64,000 bases of DNA from Lysinibacillus halotolerans (lineage in GTDB: Bacteria > Bacillota > Bacilli > Bacillales_A > Planococcaceae). Below, piece after piece: positions 44,023 to 55,007 of this stretch (positions are counted from its first letter, which is position 1; every line of letters starts with the position of its first letter). The notes under the pieces were generated by a model. It was not told where the DNA came from, searched no databases, and worked only from the letters and a program-made list of their open reading frames with translations. The position numbers and the translations under genes are program-made. Location: positions 1-64,000 of the forward strand of contig NZ_RHLQ01000013.1 in NCBI RefSeq assembly GCF_003711845.1, in the 5' to 3' direction.

Positions 44023-45072
44023 ATGACAGAAGAGGTTTTTTTAAAAAAATTGGAAGCTGAATTAGGTTTGTTAAAGGAGGAAGAACGGAAAAATATTATA
44101 CGGGATTTTAAGGAATACTTTGCCAACGGAAAGGCAGAAGGGAAAAAAGAAGAAGATATTATTGAATCTTTAGGACCGATTCATGAGTTAGTTGATGAAC
44201 TGTTATCGGCTTATTCGGAAGAGGAATTTGAAACAAATGTGGAATTTTCACCAACTGCTATTACGGAATATGAAAATGTTCATATTAAAGCAGATAGAGC
44301 CAATATTACAATTATTCCATCTAGTGATGATAAACCATCTATTCATGTAAAAGATCAAGATGGAAAAACAAAAGTAACGACGCATATTGTAAATAATACG
44401 TTGGAAATCCATGTAAACCGTGAGGATGGGTTTAGATTTTTCTTCATTTATATTAACTTCAACGTTCGCACTGTTGTTCATGTAACGATTCAGCTACCAC
44501 AAAAATTGTATAATCAGCTCCTTGTCCAAAATGATATAGGAAAAATTGAAATGAACGTTCAACAAGCTAAATCGATAAAAGTTAAAACGGATGTTGGAAC
44601 CATTCATTTGAAATCATTGTTAGCGAATTCATTAAATATAAAGTCGGACAATGGGCGAATTTTGATAGAACATTCTAATTGCACGGACGTTAGTGCTTCA
44701 ACGAACAATGGTCGTATTGTTGTAAATCACTCGAGTGCGGAAAAAATTGATCTATCAACAGATAATGGTCGAATTGAATTACATAATGTAAAAGGAGAGA
44801 TAAAGGCTTCAACGGATAATGGAAGGATAGATGGTTATATTCCAGCTGTTACTAAACCAATTCGTTGGAAAACAGATAATGGTAGCATTACCCTTAAAAC
44901 AGATGAGCCATTAGATGATGCAACTTTAACGTTAAAATCGGGTTTTGGCCGTGTTGAAGTCTACGGAGAAAAGGGGGAAAAATTTCAATTTGGCGATGGT
45001 TCTGTACCAATTAAGTTGAAATCAGATACTGGACGTATTATGGTAACAACAGCAAGTTTACAAGAAACGTGA
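44023..45072 (+). CDS. DUF1700 + DUF4097 (LiaG/YvlB-like) protein
   Basis: A 349-residue protein. The N-terminal 60 residues (EEVFLKKLEAELGLLKEEERKNIIRDFKEYF plus EDIIESLGPIHELVDELL) match the DUF1700 helical domain, and the rest is a DUF4097 beta-repeat region with recurrent SDNGRI / STNNGRI / STDNGRI turns (residues about 205-280) typical of a right-handed beta-helix. Such proteins often accompany PadR regulators and cell-envelope stress genes. Here no PadR gene is next to it. AAAGGAGG supports ATG 44023; an upstream in-frame extension to 43852 lacks a site. It is probably co-transcribed with the epimerase 21 bp downstream. Confidence 0.8.
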   Translation: MTEEVFLKKLEAELGLLKEEERKNIIRDFKEYFANGKAEGKKEEDIIESLGPIHELVDELLSAYSEEEFETNVEFSPTAITEYENVHIKADRANITIIPSSDDKPSIHVKDQDGKTKVTTHIVNNTLEIHVNREDGFRFFFIYINFNVRTVVHVTIQLPQKLYNQLLVQNDIGKIEMNVQQAKSIKVKTDVGTIHLKSLLANSLNIKSDNGRILIEHSNCTDVSASTNNGRIVVNHSSAEKIDLSTDNGRIELHNVKGEIKASTDNGRIDGYIPAVTKPIRWKTDNGSITLKTDEPLDDATLTLKSGFGRVEVYGEKGEKFQFGDGSVPIKLKSDTGRIMVTTASLQET

Positions 45073-45093
45073 AAGTGGAAGAGGGATAAAGGA

Positions 45094-45975
45094 ATGGGCA
45101 AAATATTAGTTTTAGGTGGAACCCGATTTTTTGGAAAAAAACTTGTGGAATTATTAGTAGAAGAGGGGCATGAAGTTTCGATTGCAACCCGCGGTAATTC
45201 TCCACATCCCTTCGGTAGCCGTGTAAAGCGAATTGTAGTCGATCGAACGGATAAAGAGGCTCTTCAAAAGGCGATGCAAAATACACAATGGGACATCGTG
45301 TATGATAATATTTGTTTTTCTCCAAATGAAGCGATGGCAGCATGCGACATTTTTGAAGGGAAAACAAAAAAATATATTTTTACTTCCACGATGTCAACTT
45401 ATATAGACTTAGGTGCAGAGTTGAAGGAAGAGGAATTTGATCCATACCATTATTCAATTGTAGCTGGTGAAAGTAATGACTTTTCATATGGAGAAGGGAA
45501 GCGTCAAGCGGAACCTGTGTTTTGCCAAAAGGCTCAATTTCCAGTAGTAGCTGTTCGTTTTCCGATAGTATTAGGGGAAGATGACTATACAAAACGCTTG
45601 CATTTTCATGTTGAACGGGTGGCGCAAGGGAAGGTAATTAGCTTTTTAAATATGGATGCTAAAATGTCTTATATTTTATCTGATGATGCGGCTACCTTTT
45701 TACGCTTTGCGGGTTTTTCAAACATTGATGGTCCATACAATGCTACTTCGCCTGGAACCTATTCAATGAAAGAACTAATCAACTTGATTGAACAATCGGT
45801 CGAAAAAGGTGCGAAAATTGCCCTTGTTGGCGATGAAAAAAGCCGATCCCCCTTTGCAGTTCCAAATGATTGGTATATGTCGTCTGAAAAAGCTGAAAAA
45901 GCGGGTTTCCAATGTCAACCTTTACAAGGGTGGTTGCCTATGTTAATTCAAAAACTAGCAAATAAGTTACAATAA
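45094..45975 (+). CDS. NAD-dependent epimerase/dehydratase family protein
   Basis: A 293-residue extended-SDR protein. GGTRFFGKKLVELLVEEGHEV (dinucleotide site near the N-terminus), VVDRTD, DIVYDNICFSP, FTSTMSTY, and YGEGKRQAEPVF in place of the YxxxK catalytic pair are visible. Substrates are probably nucleotide-sugars or related compounds, but this branch is often annotated only generically. GAAGAGGGATAAAGG lies upstream. It is followed by a good terminator. Confidence 0.82.
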   Translation: MGKILVLGGTRFFGKKLVELLVEEGHEVSIATRGNSPHPFGSRVKRIVVDRTDKEALQKAMQNTQWDIVYDNICFSPNEAMAACDIFEGKTKKYIFTSTMSTYIDLGAELKEEEFDPYHYSIVAGESNDFSYGEGKRQAEPVFCQKAQFPVVAVRFPIVLGEDDYTKRLHFHVERVAQGKVISFLNMDAKMSYILSDDAATFLRFAGFSNIDGPYNATSPGTYSMKELINLIEQSVEKGAKIALVGDEKSRSPFAVPNDWYMSSEKAEKAGFQCQPLQGWLPMLIQKLANKLQ

Positions 45976-45983
45976 AGTAATAC

Positions 45984-46031
45984 AGCTACTTATGAATGGG
46001 ATGTATTTCATATTCTTAAGTAGCTTTTTTA
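45984..46031 (+). terminator. Intrinsic terminator of the DUF4097/epimerase pair
   Basis: A 9-bp stem AGCTACTTA/TAAGTAGCT (45984-45992 with 46017-46025), loop with inner GAAT/ATTC, then a T run. Confidence 0.88.
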
Positions 46032-46126
46032 TTCTCTATTGAACAATTAAGTCGTTATTCTCTTCGATTAAAATGATAAAAAGTCGGTTAATACTTGAAT
46101 AACTTCGGAACATTTTTTGAAGGATA

Positions 46127-46155
46127 TTGTTCCCTTGAAAAATAAAAGGTACAAT
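46127..46155 (+). promoter_or_regulatory. Candidate sigma-A promoter of ysoA-like gene
   Basis: TTGTTC (46127-46132) and TACAAT (46150-46155) with 17-bp spacing. The -10 matches at five of six positions and the -35 is weak. It lies about 50 bp before the coding start. Confidence 0.45.
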
Positions 46156-46207
46156 AACTACAATTGTTTGGCAATATTTTCATAGCAGACATCAGGGAGT
46201 GAGACGT

Positions 46208-47206
46208 TTGAAGAAAAAGCAAAAAAAATATACAACATTTGATAATGTCGTTATATTTCCTGGTACAGTCGAAAAATTAATAGCACAAGCCCACGAATTT
46301 GTAGAAAACTATCAATATGATTTAGCAAATAAAAATTTTGAAGAAGCATTAAAATATACTGAAGGTGATGAATTAACCCTTAGTGTTTATGCCTATTCAT
46401 TATATGAAACGAAATCATTTGAAAAAGCAAAAGATGTTTGTGAACGGTTATTAAGCATTGGTCCTACGATGTACCTGGAAGTAATGGAATTATACTTAAC
46501 CATTTGTATGCAACTCAAACAATTTAAACAGGTTGAAAGAATAATTACTTCCTTATTAGAAGAAGGTGCGATTCCCGAGGAACAAATTGAAAAATTTGAA
46601 CGGCTTAAGGATATAAACGCTAACATAGCGGGGAATGTCGTAAAACAAGAAGAACCTGTAAGAAATAACAATGATGTAGATCCTGAAATGTTTAATTTAC
46701 AACAATTTATGTCTCTTCCACCTAGTAAGCAACTAAACACTGTTCATGAATTGACGATGTTAAATATACGACCGATTGTCCACCACCTTAAAGCAATTAT
46801 TGAAAACGAAGAAACACATCCCTTTATTAAAAGTATTGTTTTAATATTACTTGTAGAGCAACAGGTGGATACAAATTTGACAATTAGAAAATTCGATAAA
46901 GTGATGAATGTTAATCCGGCTAAACTGGAATTACCTACGAAAATGCCACAATTTACACAAGTTTCTAAACTTGTTGTGGAGAAATTAGAAAAGGAACCTT
47001 CCACTTTAGAAATGGTCGAATACTTAATTGCTAAACATTCGATTGTCACATATCCTTTTGAATGGTTGTCTTATGATTCGGAAGATGTTGCGATTAGTTA
47101 TATTGATTTTGTCAAAACGATGTTTGGTAGTGTTCATGAAATGGATTACGAACTAGTAGAATTTTTGCAAAATCTTGAAAAGCTAACAGAACTACAAGAA
47201 GTATGA
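46208..47206 (+). CDS. TPR-repeat protein YsoA-like
   Basis: A 332-residue soluble, mostly helical protein. The N-terminal 130 residues show TPR-like pairs (EFVENYQYDLANKNFEEALKY, AYSLYETKSFEKAKDVCERLLSI), and the C-terminal half is helical with a conserved-looking SIVTYPFEWLSYD. Its place directly before tig and its length match B. subtilis ysoA, whose function is unknown. AGGGAG at 46194-46199 fits TTG 46208; GTG 46199 is the alternative. About 106 bp with a promoter separate it from tig. Confidence 0.8.
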   Translation: MKKKQKKYTTFDNVVIFPGTVEKLIAQAHEFVENYQYDLANKNFEEALKYTEGDELTLSVYAYSLYETKSFEKAKDVCERLLSIGPTMYLEVMELYLTICMQLKQFKQVERIITSLLEEGAIPEEQIEKFERLKDINANIAGNVVKQEEPVRNNNDVDPEMFNLQQFMSLPPSKQLNTVHELTMLNIRPIVHHLKAIIENEETHPFIKSIVLILLVEQQVDTNLTIRKFDKVMNVNPAKLELPTKMPQFTQVSKLVVEKLEKEPSTLEMVEYLIAKHSIVTYPFEWLSYDSEDVAISYIDFVKTMFGSVHEMDYELVEFLQNLEKLTELQEV

Positions 47207-47212
47207 AAAAAG

Positions 47213-47240
47213 TTGAAACTCCGTTTATCTATGTTATACT
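47213..47240 (+). promoter_or_regulatory. Candidate sigma-A promoter of tig
   Basis: TTGAAA (47213-47218), 16-bp spacer, TATACT (47235-47240); both boxes match at five of six positions. Transcription would start some 65 bp before the trigger-factor ATG. Confidence 0.65.
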
Positions 47241-47312
47241 AAAATGGTTGTCAAAATCGTATAAACGAGTGGTTTGTCTAACAATTGTAAACTAATTTTG
47301 GAGGTATTATAA

Positions 47313-48605
47313 ATGTCAGCAAAATGGGAAAAACAAGAAGGTAATATTGGTACATTAACAATCGAAGTACCAGCTGAAGAAGTTAATAAAGCTTTAGATA
47401 AAGCTTTCGCGAAAGTAGTGAAAGAAATTAACGTACCTGGTTTCCGTAAAGGGAAAATGCCACGTCCGATTTTCGAAAAACGCTTTGGTGTAGAAGCTCT
47501 TTATCAAGATGCTTTAGAAATTTTAGTTCCAGATGCATATTCAAATGCAATCGATGAAACAGGTATTGTTCCTGTAGATTATCCAGAAATCGATGGAACT
47601 GAAAACTTCGCTAAAGGACAAGATTTCACTTTTACAGCAAAAGTTACAGTTAAACCAGAACCAAAACTTGGTGAATACAAAGGTTTAGAAGTGAAAAAAT
47701 TAGCAACAGAAGTAACGGATGAAGAAGTTGAAGCTCAAATCCAAGAACAATTAAACCGTAAAGCAGAATTAGAAATTAAAGAAGACGAAGCAATCGTAGA
47801 AGGTGATACTGCTGTTATCGATTTCGAAGGTTTCGTTGGTGAAGAAGCGTTCGAAGGTGGAAAAGGTGAAGACTATCCATTAGAAATCGGTTCTGGTTCA
47901 TTCATTCCAGGATTCGAAGAACAATTAGTAGGTTTAAAAGCTGGAGAATCAAAAGATGTTGTTGTTACATTCCCAGAAGAATATCACGCTGAAGAATTAG
48001 CTGGTAAAGAAGCTACATTCAAAGTAACTGTGAAAGAAGTAAAAACAAAAGTTCTTCCAGAATTAAACGACGAATTCGCTAAAGAAATCGATCCTGAAGT
48101 TGAATCTTTAGAAGCATTACGTGCGAAATTAAAAGAACAAACTTTAGAGCAAAAGAAAGCTGAAGCAGAAAGTGCTTTACGTGATGAATTAGTAGAAAAA
48201 GCAGCTGAAAATGCTGAAATCGATATTCCAGAATCTATGACTCACAATGAAATTCACCGCATGATCGACGAATTCGGTCAACGTTTACAAATGCAAGGTA
48301 TGACTCTAGACCTTTACTACCAATTCTCAGGTCAAGATGAGCATGCTTTACATGAACAAATGCGTCCAGAAGCTGAAAATCGCGTACGTGTTTCATTAAC
48401 TTTAGAAGCAATTGCTAAAGCAGAAAACATCGAAGTAACAGAAGAAGATGTTAATGCTGAACTAGAAAAAATGGCAGCACAATTTGGTATGACAAATGAC
48501 CAAATTATTTCAGCTTTAGGTGGAAATACTGAAATTCTAGAAAACGATATTCGTACACAAAAAACAGTTGAGTTCTTAGTTGAGAACGCAAAAATTACTG
48601 AATAA
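47313..48605 (+). CDS. tig: Trigger factor (ribosome-associated chaperone and prolyl isomerase)
   Basis: A 430-residue trigger factor of normal length. The ribosome-docking signature [17 protein letters not shown] is at residues 45-61, followed by a FKBP-type prolyl isomerase domain (about 160-245; [35 protein letters not shown]) and a long helical C-terminal chaperone domain. It binds nascent chains at the ribosome exit tunnel. Strongly biased codon use (GAA, TTA, AAA) fits high expression. TTTGGAGGT precedes ATG 47313. It has its own promoter and terminator. Confidence 0.97.
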   Translation: MSAKWEKQEGNIGTLTIEVPAEEVNKALDKAFAKVVKEINVPGFRKGKMPRPIFEKRFGVEALYQDALEILVPDAYSNAIDETGIVPVDYPEIDGTENFAKGQDFTFTAKVTVKPEPKLGEYKGLEVKKLATEVTDEEVEAQIQEQLNRKAELEIKEDEAIVEGDTAVIDFEGFVGEEAFEGGKGEDYPLEIGSGSFIPGFEEQLVGLKAGESKDVVVTFPEEYHAEELAGKEATFKVTVKEVKTKVLPELNDEFAKEIDPEVESLEALRAKLKEQTLEQKKAEAESALRDELVEKAAENAEIDIPESMTHNEIHRMIDEFGQRLQMQGMTLDLYYQFSGQDEHALHEQMRPEAENRVRVSLTLEAIAKAENIEVTEEDVNAELEKMAAQFGMTNDQIISALGGNTEILENDIRTQKTVEFLVENAKITE

Positions 48606-48646
48606 TTTCTTGTTTTCTAGTACAATGTAGTTGAATGAATATTGTG

Positions 48647-48678
48647 ACAAGGTACGGCAACTCACCGTACCTTGTTTT
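48647..48678 (+). terminator. Intrinsic terminator of tig
   Basis: A perfect 11-bp stem ACAAGGTACGG/CCGTACCTTGT (48647-48657 with 48665-48675), loop CAACTCA, T tail. The about 220 bp up to clpX hold a TTGACA near 48765 and a TATAAT near 48800 at incompatible spacing, so the clpX promoter is uncertain. Confidence 0.9.
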
Positions 48679-48894
48679 AAAACTAGAAATATTCTGAATT
48701 GTCGGTAAAATTAGGGAATTTTCTCAATGTTTAACAACTTTCATTGGATTTAGTCAAATTTTGTTTGACATATTGAATCAATACATAGACAAAATAAGCT
48801 TATAATAAATGCTATTATGGGTGAATCGAAACAACTTATTTGATAAACATAACAGAATCTTGTAAGATTGTTGCTTGAATAGGGGTGAAGCAAA

Positions 48895-50163
48895 TTGTTC
48901 AAATTTAATGATGAAAAAGGCAATTTAAAGTGTTCATTCTGTGGAAAACCACAGGAACAAGTACGTAAATTAGTAGCTGGACCTGGCGTTTACATTTGTG
49001 ATGAATGTATCGAGCTTTGTTCTGAAATCGTTGTAGAAGAGTTAGGGGTAGAAGAGGAAATTGAATTTCAAGAGATCCCTAAACCAAAAGAGATATTATC
49101 GATTTTAGACGAATATGTAATTGGACAAGAGCGCGCCAAGAAAGCATTATCAGTTGCTGTGTACAATCATTACAAACGAATTAATTCGAACAGCAAAATT
49201 GATGATGTCGAATTGTCAAAATCGAATATCGTTTTAATTGGACCTACTGGTAGTGGGAAAACACTCCTTGCTCAAACATTAGCACGTATTTTAAACGTAC
49301 CATTTGCAATCGCAGATGCGACTTCTCTTACTGAAGCGGGGTATGTTGGTGAGGATGTTGAAAATATCCTTTTAAAATTAATACAAGCTGCTGATTATGA
49401 TATCGAACGTGCAGAAAAAGGGATTATTTATATAGATGAAATCGATAAAGTAGCTCGTAAATCTGAAAACCCTTCAATTACACGTGATGTATCAGGCGAA
49501 GGTGTTCAACAAGCATTACTTAAAATTCTTGAAGGTACGGTTGCAAGTGTTCCTCCACAAGGTGGAAGAAAACATCCGCATCAAGAGTTTTTACAAATAG
49601 ATACAACGAACATTCTATTTATTGTTGGTGGAGCGTTCGACGGTATTGAACAAATTATTAAACGTCGTCAAGGACGTAAAGTAATTGGTTTTGGTGCTGA
49701 TCCGAAGAAAGTGGAAGAGGATAGTGCGTCATTACTTTCTCAATTAATTCCTGAAGATTTATTAAAATTTGGTTTAATTCCTGAATTCATTGGACGTTTA
49801 CCAGTTTTAGCATCTTTAGAACAGTTAGACGAGAGCGCATTAGTGCGTATTTTAACTGAACCGAAAAATGCTTTGGTGAAACAGTACCAAAAAATGTTTG
49901 AACTAGATAAAGTGGAATTAGATTTCGAAGAAGAAGCATTGTTAGCGATTGCAAAAGAAGCCATTGAACGAAAAACTGGGGCTCGCGGATTGCGTTCGAT
50001 TATTGAATCAACAATGTTAGATATGATGTTTGAACTTCCTTCCCGTGAAGATATTGTGAAATGTATTATTACGAAGGAAACAATAACGGAAAAAGCTACA
50101 CCGAAATTGATTCTTGCTGATGGAACAGAACTAAATATTTCAGACAAAAAAACTTCAGCTTAA
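48895..50163 (+). CDS. clpX: ATP-dependent Clp protease ATPase subunit ClpX
   Basis: A 422-residue ClpX. The N-terminal zinc-binding domain has Cys13, Cys16, Cys35 and Cys38; Walker A is GPTGSGKT, Walker [10 protein letters not shown], and sensor segments [13 protein letters not shown] follow. It unfolds tagged substrates for ClpP. The start is TTG 48895, with AGGGGTGAAG upstream. In B. subtilis lonB lies between clpX and lonA; here only 270 bp of non-coding DNA with a hairpin is present. Confidence 0.97.
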   Translation: MFKFNDEKGNLKCSFCGKPQEQVRKLVAGPGVYICDECIELCSEIVVEELGVEEEIEFQEIPKPKEILSILDEYVIGQERAKKALSVAVYNHYKRINSNSKIDDVELSKSNIVLIGPTGSGKTLLAQTLARILNVPFAIADATSLTEAGYVGEDVENILLKLIQAADYDIERAEKGIIYIDEIDKVARKSENPSITRDVSGEGVQQALLKILEGTVASVPPQGGRKHPHQEFLQIDTTNILFIVGGAFDGIEQIIKRRQGRKVIGFGADPKKVEEDSASLLSQLIPEDLLKFGLIPEFIGRLPVLASLEQLDESALVRILTEPKNALVKQYQKMFELDKVELDFEEEALLAIAKEAIERKTGARGLRSIIESTMLDMMFELPSREDIVKCIITKETITEKATPKLILADGTELNISDKKTSA

Positions 50164-50191
50164 TTTAGCTAAAGTTCAGCAATTAGTTTTG

Positions 50192-50246
50192 AGAGCTGAC
50201 TTCGAACTTGCGTTTAATTAGCGCTATTTCGTAAGTCAGCTCTTTG
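50192..50246 (+). terminator. Hairpin terminator after clpX
   Basis: A perfect 11-bp stem AGAGCTGACTT/AAGTCAGCTCT (50192-50202 with 50233-50243) with a 30-base loop. The T tail is short, so termination may be partial. The remaining bases up to lonA carry no recognised heat-shock operator (neither CtsR nor CIRCE). Confidence 0.65.
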
Positions 50247-50433
50247 TTCCAAAAATAAACTACATATAAGTGTCTAATTTAAGTTTTTATTTACATAATA
50301 AGTAGTAGGTATAAGACTAACATTTTCGCTCAATACAGAATTTACTATGAATATGTAAGTGAAATGTCGTTTTTTTATCACATACTAAACAAGCGGGTTG
50401 TAACGGAAAATGTGGATGGAGGTGAATACCCGC

Positions 50434-52755
50434 ATGACTAAAACAAAAGAAAATATTCCACTATTACCATTACGTGGCTTATTAGTTTACCCTTCAATGG
50501 TTTTACATATTGATGTAGGGAGAGCTCGGTCGGTAGCGGCTTTAGAACACGCAATGTTAAACGAAAATCAAATCTTTTTAGCAACACAAAAGGATTTACG
50601 TGTGGAACAGCCGACAAAAGATGAGCTTTATTCCATTGGTACACTAGTAAATGTAAAACAAATGCTAAAACTTCCAAATGGAACTTTGCGCATATTAGTT
50701 GAAGGCATAAGCCGTGCGAAAATGACTCATTATGAAGAACAAAAGAATTTCACGATAGTGAATCTTGAAATTCATGAAGATGATACGGAAAAGGACGCAG
50801 AAATCGAGGCGTTAATGCGTACTTTAATTTCTTATTTTGAAAAATACGCCAAATCATCAAACAAAATAACTTCAGAGACGATTGATTCCGTTATAGACAT
50901 TGAAGAACCTGGTCGACTTTGTGACATCGTAGCATCCCATTTGCCTTTTAAAGTGTCGGAAAAGCAAGAAGTCTTAAGCCTTTTCGATGTAAAGAAACGG
51001 TTAAATCACTTAATCGTTCGTCTTCATGATGAACAGGAAGTATTAAACCTTGAAAAGAAAATCAATTCTAAAGTAAAACAAGCGATGGAACGGACGCAAA
51101 AGGAATATTATTTGCGCGAACAGATGAAGGCGATACAAGCCGAACTTGGCGACCGTGAAGGAAAAACGGGAGAAGTAGCCGATTTGCGGAAACGGGTAGA
51201 AGAAGCTGGTATGCCTGAATCCACTAAAAGGGTAGCAATTAAAGAATTAGATCGATATGAAAAGCTTCCAGCTGCAAGTGCTGAGAGTGGGGTTATTCGA
51301 AATTATATAGAATGGCTTATTACCGTTCCTTGGAAGGAAAGCACGGAAGATCGTTTAGATATAAAACATGCAGAAGAAATTTTAAATCGTGATCATGATG
51401 GATTAGAAAAAGTAAAAGAACGTATTTTAGAATATTTATCTGTCCGTCAATTGAAAAATTCTGTCCGTGGTCCAATACTCTGTTTAGCAGGGCCTCCGGG
51501 GGTTGGTAAAACTTCATTGGCAAAATCTGTTGCTGAAAGTTTAAATCGTCATTTTGTCCGCGTATCCTTAGGTGGAGTAAGGGATGAATCGGAAATTCGT
51601 GGTCACCGACGTACGTACGTTGGGGCAATGCCTGGCCGTATTATTCAAGGGATGAAAAAAGCTGGTACAGTAAATCCGGTATTTCTACTAGATGAAATCG
51701 ATAAAATGTCCAACGATTTCCGTGGCGATCCATCTGCTGCTATGTTGGAAGTATTAGATCCAGAGCAAAATAATTCCTTTAGTGACCATTACTTGGAAGA
51801 ACCTTATGATCTTTCACAAGTGTTATTTATTGCTACGGCTAATGATTTAAGCACAATCCCAGGACCTTTACTAGATCGTATGGAAATCATTTCGATTGCT
51901 GGTTATACAGAAATTGAAAAAACGCTCATTACAAAAAATCATTTAATACCAAAACAAATTAGTGAAAACGGTTTGAAAAAATCTCAGCTTATTATTAAAG
52001 ACGAAGCAATCATTGATTTAATTCGTTATTACACTAGAGAAGCCGGTGTTCGTAATTTGCAAAGACAAATTGCTTCCCTTTGTCGTAAGGCTGCTAAAAT
52101 AATTGTCTCCGGTGAGAAAAAACGGGTGACGGTGAACTCAAAAGTATTAGAGGATATGCTTGGTAAACACCGATTCCACTATGGTCAAGCAGAAACAGAA
52201 AACCAAGTAGGGGTTGCTACTGGTTTAGCTTATACGACTGTTGGTGGCGATACACTCCAAATCGAAGTATCATTAACACCTGGGAAGGGTAAATTAATCT
52301 TAACAGGTAAGCTTGGAGATGTAATGAAGGAATCTGCCCAAACGGCGTTATCCTATGTTCGTTCTTTAACGGATAAATTAGCAATTGATGAAGATTACTT
52401 CGATCAACATGATATTCATATTCACGTTCCAGAAGGGGCAGTACCAAAGGATGGTCCATCAGCAGGGATTACGATGGCGACAGCCCTTGTTTCAGCCATT
52501 TCCAATAAACCGATTAATCGTGAAGTAGGGATGACTGGAGAAATTACATTGCGCGGACGTGTATTACCGATTGGTGGTTTAAAAGAGAAATCATTAGGAG
52601 CCCATCGTGCAGGTTTAACTACAATTATTATTCCAAAGGATAATGAAAAAGATATAGATGATATTCCAGACACAATTCGTGAACAATTGACGTTTAAGCC
52701 GGTATCATCTGCAGAAGAAGTGCTTAATATTGCACTTGTTGGAGGTTTTAAATGA
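50434..52755 (+). CDS. lonA: ATP-dependent protease Lon (LonA)
   Basis: A 773-residue LonA: an N-terminal substrate-binding LON domain ([24 protein letters not shown]), the AAA+ module with Walker A GPPGVGKT and Walker [11 protein letters not shown], and the C-terminal serine protease domain with nucleophile Ser676 in [17 protein letters not shown] and the dyad Lys in [20 protein letters not shown]. It degrades misfolded and regulatory proteins. GGAGGTGA at 50417-50424 supports ATG 50434. The stop is followed after one base by the engB start, so the two are co-transcribed. Confidence 0.97.
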   Translation: MTKTKENIPLLPLRGLLVYPSMVLHIDVGRARSVAALEHAMLNENQIFLATQKDLRVEQPTKDELYSIGTLVNVKQMLKLPNGTLRILVEGISRAKMTHYEEQKNFTIVNLEIHEDDTEKDAEIEALMRTLISYFEKYAKSSNKITSETIDSVIDIEEPGRLCDIVASHLPFKVSEKQEVLSLFDVKKRLNHLIVRLHDEQEVLNLEKKINSKVKQAMERTQKEYYLREQMKAIQAELGDREGKTGEVADLRKRVEEAGMPESTKRVAIKELDRYEKLPAASAESGVIRNYIEWLITVPWKESTEDRLDIKHAEEILNRDHDGLEKVKERILEYLSVRQLKNSVRGPILCLAGPPGVGKTSLAKSVAESLNRHFVRVSLGGVRDESEIRGHRRTYVGAMPGRIIQGMKKAGTVNPVFLLDEIDKMSNDFRGDPSAAMLEVLDPEQNNSFSDHYLEEPYDLSQVLFIATANDLSTIPGPLLDRMEIISIAGYTEIEKTLITKNHLIPKQISENGLKKSQLIIKDEAIIDLIRYYTREAGVRNLQRQIASLCRKAAKIIVSGEKKRVTVNSKVLEDMLGKHRFHYGQAETENQVGVATGLAYTTVGGDTLQIEVSLTPGKGKLILTGKLGDVMKESAQTALSYVRSLTDKLAIDEDYFDQHDIHIHVPEGAVPKDGPSAGITMATALVSAISNKPINREVGMTGEITLRGRVLPIGGLKEKSLGAHRAGLTTIIIPKDNEKDIDDIPDTIREQLTFKPVSSAEEVLNIALVGGFK

Positions 52756-52756
52756 A

Positions 52757-53338
52757 ATGAAAGTCCATAACGTAGAAATGGTTATAAGTGCCGTTAAACC
52801 AGAGCAATATCCAGAAGATGGACTTCCTGAATTTGCTTTAGCGGGCCGTTCGAATGTAGGGAAATCTTCCTTCATCAATAAGATGATTGGCAGAAAAGCA
52901 TTAGCTCGTATTTCATCTAAGCCAGGGAAAACGCAAACGTTAAACTTTTATAAAATCGAGGAACAATTATTTTTCGTTGACGTACCTGGTTATGGCTATG
53001 CCAAAGTTTCCAAAAAGGAACGGGAAGCGTGGGGGAAAATGATTGAACGATATATAACAGCGCGTAGAGTATTACGTGCTGTTGTATTAATCGTTGATTT
53101 AAGACATGCCCCTACACAAGATGATGTCATGATGTACGATTTTTTAAAGTATTACAACATTCCTGCCATCGTTATTGCAACAAAAGCCGATAAGATAAAA
53201 AAAGGTAATTGGGAAAAGCATAAAAAAGTAGTAAGAGAAACGTTGGAGATGGATAAAAATGATCCACTAATCGTTTTTTCATCAGAAACAGGTTTAGGCT
53301 TCGAACAAGCTTGGACTGAAATTGAAAAACGAATGTAA
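52757..53338 (+). CDS. engB: Ribosome biogenesis GTPase YsxC/EngB
   Basis: A 193-residue GTPase. G1 is [13 protein letters not shown]2 [12 protein letters not shown]3 [10 protein letters not shown] and G4 TKADK. It acts in assembly of the large ribosomal subunit and is essential in B. subtilis (ysxC). GGAGG at the end of lonA serves as its ribosome site, 11 bases before ATG 52757. It ends the lonA-engB unit. Confidence 0.95.
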   Translation: MKVHNVEMVISAVKPEQYPEDGLPEFALAGRSNVGKSSFINKMIGRKALARISSKPGKTQTLNFYKIEEQLFFVDVPGYGYAKVSKKEREAWGKMIERYITARRVLRAVVLIVDLRHAPTQDDVMMYDFLKYYNIPAIVIATKADKIKKGNWEKHKKVVRETLEMDKNDPLIVFSSETGLGFEQAWTEIEKRM

Positions 53339-53357
53339 TCCTACATAAATCTACATG

Positions 53358-53388
53358 CGCTAGTAAAATTTTTGCTAGCGTATTTTTC
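53358..53388 (+). terminator. Intrinsic terminator of lonA-engB
   Basis: Stem CGCTAG/CTAGCG (53358-53363 with 53375-53380), 11-base loop, followed by TATTTTTCTT. Confidence 0.75.
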
Positions 53389-53421
53389 TTAAACGATATT
53401 TCGACATTACATAACGAAATA

Positions 53422-53436
53422 ATAGAATTATTCTAA
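53422..53436. promoter_or_regulatory. PerR/Fur-type box 1 upstream of hemA
   Basis: TAGAAT-T-ATTCTA, a 6-1-6 palindrome within a 15-bp window matching the Per-box architecture (TTATAATNATTATAA) with G/C at the fourth position of each arm. It lies about 180 bp before hemA. Confidence 0.5.
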
Positions 53437-53493
53437 CTATTTCTTTTTAAGCATTCTAATTTGAAACATCACGTAATATTTGTTACACTTACT

Positions 53494-53508
53494 TTAGAAT
53501 AATTCTAA
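53494..53508. promoter_or_regulatory. PerR/Fur-type box 2 upstream of hemA
   Basis: TTAGAAT-A-ATTCTAA, a perfect 7-1-7 palindrome matching the Per-box pattern at 13 of 15 positions (the two differences are G for T and C for A in the arms). A further half site ATTCTAA lies at 53453-53459. In B. subtilis the hemA operon is repressed by PerR, so peroxide- or iron-responsive control is a reasonable inference. Confidence 0.6.
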
Positions 53509-53611
53509 TTTAAAAATACTTTCATAGCATGTTCACATTTTATCGTGTGGATAACGCTTTCTTTATGTTAAAATAAAATTTATGAAATAGATCGTGTGAG
53601 GTGTAAAGTTC

Positions 53612-54973
53612 ATGCATACACTAGTCGTAGGCTTGAATTATAGAACTGCGCCAGTCGAAATTCGTGAAAAATTGTCGTTTATTGAGAGTGAATTACCGAA
53701 GGCGATGGCAGCATTAAAAAAAGAAAAAAGCATATTAGAAGACGTAATTGTTTCAACATGTAACCGAACTGAAATATATGCGGTAGTTGATCAATTGCAT
53801 ACAGGCCGATATTATATTAAACAATTTTTAGCGAAATGGTTCGACATTCCTGTTGAACAATTTGAAACTCATTTATATATTCGAGAAGATGACGATTCGT
53901 TACATCATTTATTCCGAGTTACATCAGGAATTGACTCAATGGTGTTAGGTGAAACTCAAATTCTTGGACAAGTGAAGAAAAGCTTTTTAGAAGCCCAAGA
54001 AATTGGTTCTACTGGTACGATTTACAACCAATTGTTCAAACAAGCTGTCACTTTCGCTAAGCGTGCTCATAATGAAACGACAATTAATGAAAATGCAGTA
54101 TCTGTTTCATATGCAGCAGTAGAACTTGCTAAAAAGATTTTCGGTTCATTAAAAAATAAACACGTTGCAATATTAGGTGCTGGTAAAATGGGTGAATTGG
54201 CGATTCAAAACTTATACGGTAACGGTGTAGGGAAAGTAACTGTTGTTAACCGTACTTTTGAAAAGGCCGAAAAACTAGCATCGAAATTTAACGGTGATGC
54301 GAAATCAATGCAAGAACTACAATGTATTTTATTAGAAGCAGATATATTAATTAGTTCTACAGGTTCGACAGATTATGTGATTGACTTGGAACTAATGGAG
54401 TACGTAGAACGTTTACGTAAAGGGAAACCTTTATTTATGGTCGATATCGCAGTACCACGTGACTTAGATCCACGTATTGGCGATTTATCAAATGTTTTCT
54501 TATATGATATAGATGATTTGCAAGGTATTGTGGAAGCAAATTTAGCGGAACGTGAACAAGCGGCTCAAGAAATTACAGAAATGATTGGACAAGAAGTCGT
54601 TCAATTTAAAGATTGGTTTGCAACTTTAGGCGTTGTTCCTGTTATTTCTGCCCTTCGCAAAAAGGCGGATCGCATTCAAAAAGAAACGATGTCTAGTATT
54701 GAAAATAAAATGCCTAACTTAACGGAACGTGAACGCAAAATATTAAATAAACATACAAAATCCATCATTAATCAATTATTGAAGGATCCTATTTTACAAG
54801 CGAAGGAATTGGCGAATTCACCTAAGGCAAATCAACAATTGATGCTTTTCCAACAAATATTTGGTATTGAAGAAGCAGTCAATGAAGAAGTGAATACTCA
54901 ACAGCGAAGTGAACAAGCTTTTATGGAAAGTTCACAAAATAAGGCAGTTTTAGATGGGAAATTGTCATATTAA
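53612..54973 (+). CDS. hemA: Glutamyl-tRNA reductase
   Basis: A 453-residue enzyme that reduces glutamyl-tRNA(Glu) to glutamate-1-semialdehyde, the first step of the C5 haem pathway. Catalytic Cys50 is in [32 protein letters not shown] follows near residues 110-128, the NADPH site reads [19 protein letters not shown], and the C-terminal helical dimerisation domain is complete. Upstream are two Per-box-like palindromes. Downstream two terminator-like hairpins separate it from hemX, which is unusual for the hemAXCDBL arrangement. Confidence 0.97.
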   Translation: MHTLVVGLNYRTAPVEIREKLSFIESELPKAMAALKKEKSILEDVIVSTCNRTEIYAVVDQLHTGRYYIKQFLAKWFDIPVEQFETHLYIREDDDSLHHLFRVTSGIDSMVLGETQILGQVKKSFLEAQEIGSTGTIYNQLFKQAVTFAKRAHNETTINENAVSVSYAAVELAKKIFGSLKNKHVAILGAGKMGELAIQNLYGNGVGKVTVVNRTFEKAEKLASKFNGDAKSMQELQCILLEADILISSTGSTDYVIDLELMEYVERLRKGKPLFMVDIAVPRDLDPRIGDLSNVFLYDIDDLQGIVEANLAEREQAAQEITEMIGQEVVQFKDWFATLGVVPVISALRKKADRIQKETMSSIENKMPNLTERERKILNKHTKSIINQLLKDPILQAKELANSPKANQQLMLFQQIFGIEEAVNEEVNTQQRSEQAFMESSQNKAVLDGKLSY

Positions 54974-55007
54974 TTTTATTTAGTTAGAAGGATATTGGCT
55001 AAATAAA

